A DNA stretch of 64,000 nt from contig JADKBO010000015.1 in NCBI GenBank assembly GCA_016715105.1, positions 62,001 to 126,000 on the forward strand. The letters run 5' to 3'. Source of the DNA: Saprospiraceae bacterium. GTDB lineage: Bacteria > Bacteroidota > Bacteroidia > Chitinophagales > Saprospiraceae. The notes below the pieces were generated by a model, which saw nothing but the letters and a program-made list of their open reading frames with translations, did no database searches and was not told the origin of the DNA. The translations under genes were made by a program, and so were the position numbers. Of this stretch, positions 41,401 through 49,304 are shown one piece after another. Positions within the stretch are counted from its first letter, which is position 1; each line of letters opens with the position of its first letter.

Positions 41401-42303
41401 TTGGAGCAACTTAAAATATCTGAAGGCTTTTATAACGAACGTAAACTTCAAAATCTGGTAGAGAATCAAACCTCTATTCATTTGGAACAAGCGACCATGC
41501 ATATTTTTGAAACGCACTCAAAAGCTGAGCAGGTTTTATTGAAATTTGATGAACCAATTTTGGCCAGCATGCTGACTGGGAGAAAAGTGATGCACTTGAA
41601 AAATGAAAATAATTTCGATTTTCTGCCAGGTGAATCCTTGATCTTACCTCCTAAAGAATTGATGTGTATTGATTTTCCTGAGGCTAGTATGAAAACTCCT
41701 ACCAAATGTTTGGCCATGGGAATCAATGAAAATTTCATATTACAGACCATTCAGAGAATGAATGAAGATATGGCAAAATCCAATGAAGAATGGGCATTTA
41801 CAGATTATAATTTTCATTTTACCAACGACCAGGGAATTTTCCAAATTTTACAAAGATTGCTATTTCTATTTACAGAAAACCATCCTTCCAAAGACCTATT
41901 TGTGGGTATGATGCTCAAAGAATTAATCATCAGAATTTTACAAACTGAAAACCTGAACAAACATACCAATCAAATTGATTTGGTCACATCTAATCGTTTG
42001 ACTTTCATCATTCAGTATATAAATGAACACCTTTCCGAAAATTTATCTATTGAAAAACTTGCAAACAAAGCTTACATGAGCGAATCAAATTTTCACAGGG
42101 TTTTCAAAAACGAAACAGGGATGAGTCCTATTGATTATATAAACACAGAACGTATTCAATTGGCTTCCAGACTATTGCGTGATCCGAAAAGAAAAATCAA
42201 AGATGTATATTCAGAATGTGGTTTTGAAAGTAGGTCGTATTTCAACAGGCTATTCAAAAGGATGATCAAAACTTCTCCTGGAGAGTTTCAGGTAAATAAT
42301 TAA
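41401..42303 (+). CDS. AraC-family transcription regulator, TTG start
   Basis: 300 residues. The N-terminal sensor domain has LVENQTSIHLEQATMHIFET and VLLKFDEPILASMLTGRKVMHL. The C-terminal double HTH is at about residues 200-298 (LSIEKLANKAYMSESNFHRVF, IKDVYSECGFESRSYFNRLFKR). No ATG precedes the conserved N-terminus; the frame has tga at 41392-41394, so the TTG at 41401 is the likely start. It is divergent from the aldehyde dehydrogenase and probably regulates it in response to an aldehyde or alcohol. Confidence 0.88.
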   Translation: MEQLKISEGFYNERKLQNLVENQTSIHLEQATMHIFETHSKAEQVLLKFDEPILASMLTGRKVMHLKNENNFDFLPGESLILPPKELMCIDFPEASMKTPTKCLAMGINENFILQTIQRMNEDMAKSNEEWAFTDYNFHFTNDQGIFQILQRLLFLFTENHPSKDLFVGMMLKELIIRILQTENLNKHTNQIDLVTSNRLTFIIQYINEHLSENLSIEKLANKAYMSESNFHRVFKNETGMSPIDYINTERIQLASRLLRDPKRKIKDVYSECGFESRSYFNRLFKRMIKTSPGEFQVNN

Positions 42304-42442
42304 TAAATACTAAAACTTAAAAAATAAACTATTTGCCCACGGTTTTTTGTCATATCAAACCAATTTTAAACATAGGCGTTTCCTTTCAAAACTAAAATTC
42401 CTGCAAAATAGGAATGGTATTATTCAATATAAAAAGTAAACA

Positions 42443-42559
42443 ATGAATAACATTTTCAGAGGATTAATTGCCGGATATGGCGCAAAGAAATTGGGTGGCG
42501 GATGTTTTGGAACAATTTTGGTTTTTGTGGTGATCTGGATCGCTTTGGGTTCTTGTTGA
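42443..42559 (+). CDS. Small conserved membrane protein (38 aa)
   Basis: MNNIFRGLIAGYGAKKLGGG followed by CFGTILVFVVIWIALGSC: a Gly-rich basic segment and one transmembrane helix. I recall similar tiny proteins in other Bacteroidota. The composition, clean ATG and length support a real gene. Function unknown. Confidence 0.6.
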   Translation: MNNIFRGLIAGYGAKKLGGGCFGTILVFVVIWIALGSC

Positions 42560-42723
42560 TTTGAAACTTATCATGGTATTCATTAACTACTTTTCAAACC
42601 ATATCTGGTCATAGATCAATCGTCACTTATAAAGAATTACCTAGCTCTTCTGTTTAATTCTGATTGAATCTGTATCTTTCAATTAGGTTAATCATAATAC
42701 CCATTTTACAAACCTTAATTTGA

Positions 42724-43395
42724 ATGCGAATGATCATGATTAGGCGTCGGTTTTTGGTGATGGTAATGTCACTATTCTGTCTATTTTTAAATAATGGATG
42801 TGCACCCAAACCTCCAAAAGAAATTGGAAATTTCCTTTAAAACTGACTTAGTCGAATTGGTTAAATTGGATACCAGCTTTCATTTGGATATTAAATATGC
42901 CACAAGTGATAATCTGGCAGGCATTCCCGTTTACAAAGAGGCGAGGGCATTTTTACAAAGGCCTGCAGCAGAGGCATTGGTACAAGTCAGTAACTCATTA
43001 AAACCATTAGGTTACGGACTTTTAATATTTGATGGCTATCGACCTTGGAGCGTCACCAAACTATTCTGGGACGTTACCAGTGAAGAAAACAAAAAATTCG
43101 TAGCTGATCAAAAAATGGTTCTAGACACAATAGAGGTTGCGCTGTGGACCTCAGTCTTTATGAATTGAGTTCTGGAAAAGTGGTCGAAATGACTGGTAGT
43201 TATGATGAAATGAGTGAACGGTCTTATCCCAACTACACTGGAGGAACTCCAAAACAGCGTGAAATGAGAGATCTACTGAGGAGTAAAATGGAAGCTCATG
43301 GATTTACAGTATATGAATTTGAATGGTGGCATTTTGATTATAATGATTGGAAGTCTTATAAAATCGAAAATGTACCTTTTTCAAAAATCAAATAG
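42724..43395 (+). CDS. D-alanyl-D-alanine dipeptidase (VanX-type) lipoprotein, two frameshifts
   Basis: Starts at 42724 with a lipoprotein signal ending LNNGC. Frame moves once around 42808-42840 (losing one A from caaaag joins it to KKLEISFKTDLVELVKLD). It moves again at the A run near 43110-43115 (adding one A gives SRHNRGCAVDLSLYEL). Zinc ligands and catalytic residues of the M15/VanX family are then all present: SRHNRGCAVD and FEWWHFDY, along with GLLIFDGYRPWSV. Product about 222 residues. It cleaves D-Ala-D-Ala from peptidoglycan turnover. No vancomycin-resistance genes are nearby, so a resistance role is unlikely. Confidence 0.85.
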
Positions 43396-43399
43396 CTTG

Positions 43400-43512
43400 T
43401 GGATATTGAGTTCATAAAGTAGAAAGTTGAAAGTTCATAAAGTTTGAAGAGGTTTAAGTGTTTATTGGTTTAATCGGACATAAACGCATAAACAAATAAA
43501 CCCATAAACCAA
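43400..43512 (+). repeat. AGAAAGTTGAAAGTTCATAAAGT / AAACGCATAAAC repeats
   Basis: Low-complexity gap with two CATAAAGT words around GAAAGTTGAAAGTTC, then several AAACGCATAAACAAATAAAC-type words. The same words precede pirin at 6077-6105. Confidence 0.55.
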
Positions 43513-43560
43513 ATCAATGCCTATTCAGAATAAACGTCCACTGTTATCCAAAAACAAAAC

Positions 43561-44574
43561 CTATTTATACGGATCAATAGTCACAATGCTACCGTCTTCC
43601 AAATAAGTGATCTCAGTCATTTTTACAGATCTCAAGTGAGTAACACCCTTTGATAAGCTGCTATCATGATAAAATAGATACCACTTTCCTTCAAATTCTG
43701 CAATGGAGTGATGAGAAGTCCATCCTACCACTGGATTCAGAATTCTTCCGCCATATGTGAATGGTCCATATGGATTATCACCGGTTGCATAACACACATA
43801 ATGAGTGTCGCCAGTTGAATACGAAAAATAATATTTACCGTTGTATATGTGCATCCAAGAAGCTTCAAAAAAACGACGATCGTTATCTCCAGCCAATAAC
43901 GGTTGTCCTTGCTCGTCTAAGATTGTGATTTCACGCACTGATTCTGCAAACTCCAACATATCGTCCGTCAATTTAGCTACCAATGGCCCCAATGCAGGCT
44001 GATCTGCTGCTGGCTCTTCGTCCTTGTAAAATTGATTCTGGCGATACCATTGCAATTGTCCGCCCCAAATTCCACCAAAATACATGTAGAAACTTCCATC
44101 AGTATCTTCAAATACTGCGGGGTCTATGCTGTAACTATTTTTTATGGGTTCGTCTTGTGGAACGAACGGTCCTTCAGGTTGATCGCCAACTGCAACACCG
44201 ATCTGGAATACTCCATCTTTCCTTTTTGCTGGGAAATACAAGTAATATTTACCATTTTTGTGAGCCGCATCTGGTGCCCACATTTGCTTATCAGCCCACT
44301 TTACATCTTTGACATCTAGTGCAACTCCGTGATCAATAATTTCCGCTCCTGGACCATCCATAGATAAAACATGATAATCCTCCATAGCAAAGTGACTACC
44401 AAGGTCATCAAATGGAATGTCAGTATCAATATCATGCGACGGATAAATGTATATTCTACCATTGAATACGTGCGCTGAAGGATCTGCCGTATAAATATGT
44501 TTTACCAAAGGTTGAGATATTGCTCTGCTATCTAAGTCAGCAAAATCTATGTGCTCAATACTATCTTCTGGCAT
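43561..44574 (-). CDS. GH43 family glycosidase (cytosolic)
   Basis: 337 residues, a five-bladed beta-propeller glycosidase. Three catalytic acids are visible: Asp in YTADPSAHVFNGRIY, Asp in NSYSIDPAVFEDTDG and Glu in RRFFEASWMHIYNGK. No signal peptide, so it acts on imported xylo- or arabinoxylo-oligosaccharides, as beta-xylosidase or arabinofuranosidase. It is last in the operon after the GPH transporter, 63 bases downstream. Confidence 0.92.
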   Translation of the reverse strand: MPEDSIEHIDFADLDSRAISQPLVKHIYTADPSAHVFNGRIYIYPSHDIDTDIPFDDLGSHFAMEDYHVLSMDGPGAEIIDHGVALDVKDVKWADKQMWAPDAAHKNGKYYLYFPAKRKDGVFQIGVAVGDQPEGPFVPQDEPIKNSYSIDPAVFEDTDGSFYMYFGGIWGGQLQWYRQNQFYKDEEPAADQPALGPLVAKLTDDMLEFAESVREITILDEQGQPLLAGDNDRRFFEASWMHIYNGKYYFSYSTGDTHYVCYATGDNPYGPFTYGGRILNPVVGWTSHHSIAEFEGKWYLFYHDSSLSKGVTHLRSVKMTEITYLEDGSIVTIDPYK

Positions 44575-44637
44575 GATGTTTATATTTTATTTCTTAATTT
44601 ACAATATTCAAAACTTACAATGGTAGTTTATAAAATC

Positions 44638-46056
44638 CTACCCTCTTCTCAACTTCAAATCTTTCTCAATTTCTAATTCCTTGGCTTTGTTAATTTCATA
44701 AAAGAAAAGTAAACCTACACCAACCAGAAATGGGATTGCTGGATAAATACTGACCAACATTTTTGTACCGTGGATGGCTGTTTCTGCTTGTACTGAAGTG
44801 CTTTGAGGAATATAATTATATGCTCCAAGAATACCTGAAACCATGGCACTACCCACACTCAAACCACCTTTTAGACCAACCATCATAGCGGAAAAAATTA
44901 TGGCTGTTGCACGTCTATTGTTTTTCCACTCAGAATAATCCGCCACATCCGCAATCATCGCCCACAAAATAGGAGTGCTGATGCCATAAAAGAACATATG
45001 TAAGATTTGGGTTCCGAACATCATTCCCACAGATTGTGGAGGGAAAAAGTAAAACATGATGATAAACAAGGTCGAAATAAATAACGAAACCATGAAAACA
45101 TTGCGTTTTCCATATTTATCAGCTAACGTTTTTGACCACCAAATACCAATCAGTCCCACCAAAATGCCTCCACCATTAAAAACACCTAAGCCCAATGCTG
45201 TGTCATTTTCAAAAGTGGGTAGAAAACTTTTCATTGGATCAAGAAATGCCTTTAGTTGGGCTTGATCGACAAAATTTTCAAAATAATAAACATAAGATCC
45301 ACCCTTCATTGCCAAAGTAATGAAAATGAGGAATGTCACCAAAAGCATCAAAATCCACGGTTTATTTTTTGACAAATCCTTCAAATCTTCCAACACTGAA
45401 GACTTCTGTTCAGGCTTTGGAACTACCCTTTCTTTGGTTGTTAAGAAAGTAATGAGCAACATGATGGTACCAATGATGGCCAGGACGGTAATTACCTTTT
45501 CCATTCCAATGGCTTTATCTCCGCCACCCGCTTTGATGATGAGATTATACATAAAAACCTGAACAAAAAACTGGGCAAACATCACCGCTATAAACCTATA
45601 GGCAGACATACTATTTCTTTCACTCATGTCACCTGTAATCACACCGCTTAAAGCAGAATACGGTAAATTATTCGCCGCATACAACAAGAGTAACAAAGTG
45701 TAAGTGATGACCGCATAAATAAACTTTCCCTTATAAGAAAAATCGGGTGTTGTAAAAGCCAATAAGGCAACAACTCCAAGTGGAATGGCCGTCCATAGAA
45801 TCCAAGGTCTGAATTTCCCCCATTTAGTTTGGGTTCTGTCAGCAATGGCTCCCATAACTGGATTGAAAACAAAGGCCGCAAACAAACCTACAAAGAGCGT
45901 GACTTTGGTTGCATCTTCTGTGGTTAATCCATAGATATCCGTATAAAAATATGCGATATAGGTCACCAAGGTTTGAAAAACAAGATTAGCCGCCAAGTCG
46001 CCTAAGCTGTAGCCAATTTTCTCTAAAACCGTTAACTTATGAGAAATAGTTGTCAT
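44638..46056 (-). CDS. GPH-family sugar:cation symporter
   Basis: 472 residues with about twelve transmembrane helices. LEKIGYSLGDLAANLVFQTL and FNPVMGAIADRTQTKWGKFRPW are hallmarks of the glycoside-pentoside-hexuronide (MFS-like) family, as is DVADYSEWKNNRRATAIIFS. It brings xylo-oligosaccharides or xylose-containing sugars across the inner membrane with Na+ or H+. Neighbours GH10 and GH43 support the xylan role. Confidence 0.93.
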   Translation of the reverse strand: MTTISHKLTVLEKIGYSLGDLAANLVFQTLVTYIAYFYTDIYGLTTEDATKVTLFVGLFAAFVFNPVMGAIADRTQTKWGKFRPWILWTAIPLGVVALLAFTTPDFSYKGKFIYAVITYTLLLLLYAANNLPYSALSGVITGDMSERNSMSAYRFIAVMFAQFFVQVFMYNLIIKAGGGDKAIGMEKVITVLAIIGTIMLLITFLTTKERVVPKPEQKSSVLEDLKDLSKNKPWILMLLVTFLIFITLAMKGGSYVYYFENFVDQAQLKAFLDPMKSFLPTFENDTALGLGVFNGGGILVGLIGIWWSKTLADKYGKRNVFMVSLFISTLFIIMFYFFPPQSVGMMFGTQILHMFFYGISTPILWAMIADVADYSEWKNNRRATAIIFSAMMVGLKGGLSVGSAMVSGILGAYNYIPQSTSVQAETAIHGTKMLVSIYPAIPFLVGVGLLFFYEINKAKELEIEKDLKLRRG

Positions 46057-46087
46057 TATGTGAATTTAAATGATTTGAAATAATGCC

Positions 46088-47233
46088 TTAAGGTACTAAT
46101 TGTTTTTTATCAAAATTGGGATCTTTCACCTTCATAACTTTAAAATAAGCTGGTTTTGGTTGATTTTTCCTATCGAATAATAATGGGTGATTGGTTCTAT
46201 TTCTGATTGGCCAACCATTGAGCCAGGTATGACCATCATTAACTCCCCAAAAAGTTACTCTCGTAATGTCTTCTTTATATTTTACAAAAAGTTTGAACAA
46301 TGATTCATACTCATTTGCCAATTTCAATTGCATAGAATCTGGAAGTCCAGCAGTATAAGGATTCATTTTTTCACTGCCCTCAAAGTTTTGACTGACCTCT
46401 GCTCCGACTAAATCCCATGGATTGGGTAAAGCTGTAATATCAAGTTCTGTAAACATGACCTTCATACCCAATTTTGAAAACTCGATGATGGAATTTTCGA
46501 TGTCTTGGAGTGGAAGACCATTGATACTCCAGTGTCCTTGTATACCAATACCGTCTATCCTTACACCTTTGGCTTTGAGTTTTTTGATGATTTCAATGAC
46601 GCCTTTGCGTTTATTTGGTTGCTCAATATTGTAATCATTGTAGTATAATTCAGCATTGGGGTCAGCTTGATTAGCAAGTATAAATGCTTGTGCAATAAAG
46701 TCGTCACCCAGTTTATCGTAAAATACAGATTTGCGCATGGTACCATCTTCATTGAGGGCTTCATTGACAACATCCCATCCTTTGATTTTTCCCTTATAGC
46801 GACCAACCACTGTTGATATATGTTCCTTCATGAATAATTGCAGTGAATCTTTCTCCAACCTTCTAGCAAATGGAGAAAGTTGACTGTGCCAAATGAGGGT
46901 ATGGCCAAAAACATCCATTTTATTTTTCAAACCATAAGCAACATATTGGTCCGAAAGGTCAAAGTTATATTTATTCCATGTAGGATGGATTTCTTCGCTT
47001 TTCATGATATTTTCAGGGGTGATGGCGTTGAACTGGGTAATGATCAGCTGGTTGGCCAAAGAATCTCGTTCTTGAATATGGCTCGTACCCAAAGCTGTGC
47101 CTATGAGAAAATCTGATTTATAGGCAGATTTCAAAGAGGGCAACGACATTGAATCTTTTTTGGTGGTACTACAAGAAATGGCCGACAAAGAAAGGACGAG
47201 TAGCGGTGTGATAAACTTTAAAAACGACTTCAT
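46088..47233 (-). CDS. GH10 endo-1,4-beta-xylanase lipoprotein
   Basis: 381 residues. Lipobox LSAISC (Cys21), so outer-membrane or periplasmic lipoprotein. Acid/base Glu158 in GWDVVNEALNEDG and nucleophile Glu263 in VMFTELDITALP are the two GH10 catalytic residues. FGHTLIWHSQ and TFWGVNDGHTW are also family landmarks. It cuts xylan to oligosaccharides. It is first gene of the GH10-GPH-GH43 operon. Confidence 0.95.
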   Translation of the reverse strand: MKSFLKFITPLLVLSLSAISCSTTKKDSMSLPSLKSAYKSDFLIGTALGTSHIQERDSLANQLIITQFNAITPENIMKSEEIHPTWNKYNFDLSDQYVAYGLKNKMDVFGHTLIWHSQLSPFARRLEKDSLQLFMKEHISTVVGRYKGKIKGWDVVNEALNEDGTMRKSVFYDKLGDDFIAQAFILANQADPNAELYYNDYNIEQPNKRKGVIEIIKKLKAKGVRIDGIGIQGHWSINGLPLQDIENSIIEFSKLGMKVMFTELDITALPNPWDLVGAEVSQNFEGSEKMNPYTAGLPDSMQLKLANEYESLFKLFVKYKEDITRVTFWGVNDGHTWLNGWPIRNRTNHPLLFDRKNQPKPAYFKVMKVKDPNFDKKQLVP

Positions 47234-47553
47234 TATTGTGACTTAATGTGAAAAATACAAAAAGGTAAAGATATATGATTGTTGGCAATTTCAAGTGATG
47301 TATCTTCTTTTTTTAGGAATCGAATATGCTTTAATTATTTAATGAAGATTGTTGTCAATGGTCATGAATGTTATTTCGCTTGTAATTGTAAAGTTATAAG
47401 CTTTTGGGGAAACAATTTGTGGATTTTTGTGAGTAAAATGCAACTTTTTCATTGATAGATAGGATAAATGCGAAAAACTTGATGAATTCTATTTTACTGG
47501 TTTGGAGTTTGTGTTTTTAATATTTATTTTGTGCCATTGAAAACACTTATGTT
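47234..47553. other. Divergent intergenic region, nothing further seen
   Basis: 320 bases between the xylanase operon and the Rpn-like gene. AT-rich. It should hold the xylanase promoter on the minus strand (TATCTTTA near 47273-47280, one mismatch from the -7 element), but no -33 TTG is at the right spacing. Confidence 0.4.
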
Positions 47554-48456
47554 ATGAAAAAAAGACCCTTAATCAGTTTTGATTGGGCGCTCAAAAGGCT
47601 CCTCAGACAAAAAGCGAACTTTGGAATTCTGGAAGGATTCCTATCCACTTTACTCAAAAAAGACATTACCATCATCAGTTTACCAGAATCAGAGTCAAAT
47701 GCTGTTGATCTACAAAACAAGATCAATAAAGTGGATTTGCTGTGTGAGAATGAGTTTAAAGAACTGATGCTCATTGAGTTGCAATACAACAGTGAAATTG
47801 ATTACTTTCATAGAATGTTGTTTGGTACATCCAAAATAATTACAGATTATATGAAGGAAGGGCTTGGCTACCAAGAAGTTAAAAAAGTTTATTCCATTAA
47901 TATTGTGTATTTTGATTTGGGTCATGGTACTGACTATGTGTATCATGGCAGTACACATTTTAATGGAATTCATGACCAAGATTCCTTACAACTTACCTTA
48001 AATCAAAGGAACTTATTTAAAATACAGGATGTTTCTGGCATATATCCTGAATATTATATTCTAAAAGTCAATAGATTTAATGATATTGCAAAGGATAGTT
48101 TAGACGAATGGATTTATTATTTAAAGCACAATGAATTGCCAAAATCTTATCATGCAAAAGGTTTGAATATGGTTTCTGAGAAACTTAAATACGATAAAAT
48201 GGAAAAGGAGGCAAAACTGCAATATGATGCACACCAAAAGGAGCTTGCGATTTCTTACAGCGTAATTGAAACTGCCAAATATGAAGGAAAAGCTGAAGGA
48301 AAAGCTGAAGGAAAAGCCGAAGGTAAGGATGAAGGGTTTGCTGAAGCTGCAGTCAAATTTTATGACAACGGTGTTGACATAACTTTCATTGCTAAAAATC
48401 TTTCCATTTCAGAAGATGCTTTGATTGCTATTTTAAAAAAAGCTGGAAGACTTTAG
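47554..48456 (+). CDS. Rpn/PD-(D/E)XK-family putative nuclease-transposase protein
   Basis: 300 residues. The N-terminal domain has FDWALKRLLRQKANFGILEGFLSTLL, ESNAVDLQNKINKVDLLCEN and LMLIELQYNSEIDYFHRMLF. The D-(x)n-E-x-Q core is the PD-(D/E)XK nuclease motif of Rpn (recombination-promoting nuclease) proteins, abundant in Bacteroidota. The C-terminus carries EGKAEGKAEGKAEGK, a short-repeat linker, then VKFYDNGVDITFIAKNLSIS. These are linked to host defence and mobile-DNA-like spread. A partial copy of the 3' end follows. Confidence 0.9.
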   Translation: MKKRPLISFDWALKRLLRQKANFGILEGFLSTLLKKDITIISLPESESNAVDLQNKINKVDLLCENEFKELMLIELQYNSEIDYFHRMLFGTSKIITDYMKEGLGYQEVKKVYSINIVYFDLGHGTDYVYHGSTHFNGIHDQDSLQLTLNQRNLFKIQDVSGIYPEYYILKVNRFNDIAKDSLDEWIYYLKHNELPKSYHAKGLNMVSEKLKYDKMEKEAKLQYDAHQKELAISYSVIETAKYEGKAEGKAEGKAEGKDEGFAEAAVKFYDNGVDITFIAKNLSISEDALIAILKKAGRL

Positions 48457-48487
48457 TCATTTGTATTTCTTATAATATTAATGGAAA

Positions 48488-48709
48488 ATGGAAAAGGAGG
48501 CAAAACTGCAATATGATGCAAACCAAAAGGAGCTTGCAATTTTTAACAGCGTGATTGCAACTGCCAAATATGAAGGAAAAGCTGAAGGCTTTGCTGAAGC
48601 TGCAGTCAAATTTTATGACAACGGGGTTGACATTACTTTCATTGCTAAAAATCTTTCCATTTCAGAAGATGAGTTAATTGACAGTCTGAAAAAGGCAGGA
48701 AGATTGTAG
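48488..48709 (+). pseudogene. Tandem duplicate of the Rpn gene C-terminus
   Basis: 73 residues, nearly identical to the end of the Rpn-like protein (EKEAKLQYDANQKELAIFNS, AVKFYDNGVDITFIAKNLSI). DNA identity begins at about 48196 in copy 1 and 48485 in copy 2. Copy 2 has one EGKAEG unit where copy 1 has about four, so 36 bases fewer. It lacks the nuclease domain. It may be a truncated gene remnant or a small internal-start product like those reported for Rpn genes. Confidence 0.8.
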
Positions 48710-48762
48710 TCTCCTTAAGCTCCCCAAATTTTATAATGTTAGGCAGATAAAAAAAACAATTT

Positions 48763-49197
48763 CTAAGAATCTGGAATTTCTGGTTTCTGTCGTGTTTTCT
48801 TTATTTCCGTCTTCACAGCTTTCTCTTTTTTTCTCGCAGCTACCACAGTATTTGGAACTCTGGTTGGTTTTCTAACTTTTGGTGGTGTAAAAAATGGTTT
48901 CAAAAAATTAACAAGTCTGGTAATTGATTCTTTTTTATTTTTTTCTTGTGACCTAAATGTGATCGCCTGTATGATCAAAACCCCATCCTTGGATATTCTA
49001 CCATCACTAGATTTCAAAATGTCTTCTTTAATCACAGGTGGTAAGGATGACTTGTTAATATCAAATCTCAATTCCACACCTGTCTCTACTTTATTGACGT
49101 TTTGACCACCAGGCCCACTCGACCTGATTGGTTTTTGATCTATTTCTTGTTTTGGCAAATCAAAATAGTTGCCTATTGCTATTGTATTTTCATTCAT
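48763..49197 (-). CDS. arfB: Alternative ribosome-rescue factor ArfB (YaeJ-like peptidyl-tRNA hydrolase)
   Basis: 144 residues. The catalytic GGQ is at residues 30-32 (SGPGGQNVNKVETGVELRF). A Lys/Arg-rich C-terminal tail (VAARKKEKAVKTEIKKTRQK) is what ArfB inserts into the mRNA channel. No codon-recognition domain, so not RF1 or RF2. It releases peptides from stalled ribosomes in the cytosol. Confidence 0.93.
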   Translation of the reverse strand: MNENTIAIGNYFDLPKQEIDQKPIRSSGPGGQNVNKVETGVELRFDINKSSLPPVIKEDILKSSDGRISKDGVLIIQAITFRSQEKNKKESITRLVNFLKPFFTPPKVRKPTRVPNTVVAARKKEKAVKTEIKKTRQKPEIPDS

Positions 49198-49304
49198 ACC
49201 AAGGCAAACACATTGCTTTTTGAAAAAATTCCAAAATGGTAAAATATTAGATGACTTTTCCCTCTTTATCGGAAAAAGTCACCCAATTTTTATAGCTAAA
49301 AGCA

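Noticed and set aside
2649..43395. Programmed ribosomal frameshifting as the cause of the split genes
   Set aside because: The affected families are unrelated, none is a known frameshifting gene except by chance, and the shift direction varies. Indel error is simpler.
42724..43395. Vancomycin resistance gene
   Set aside because: No vanA/vanH-type ligase or dehydrogenase or two-component regulator nearby, and Gram-negative outer membranes already exclude the drug.
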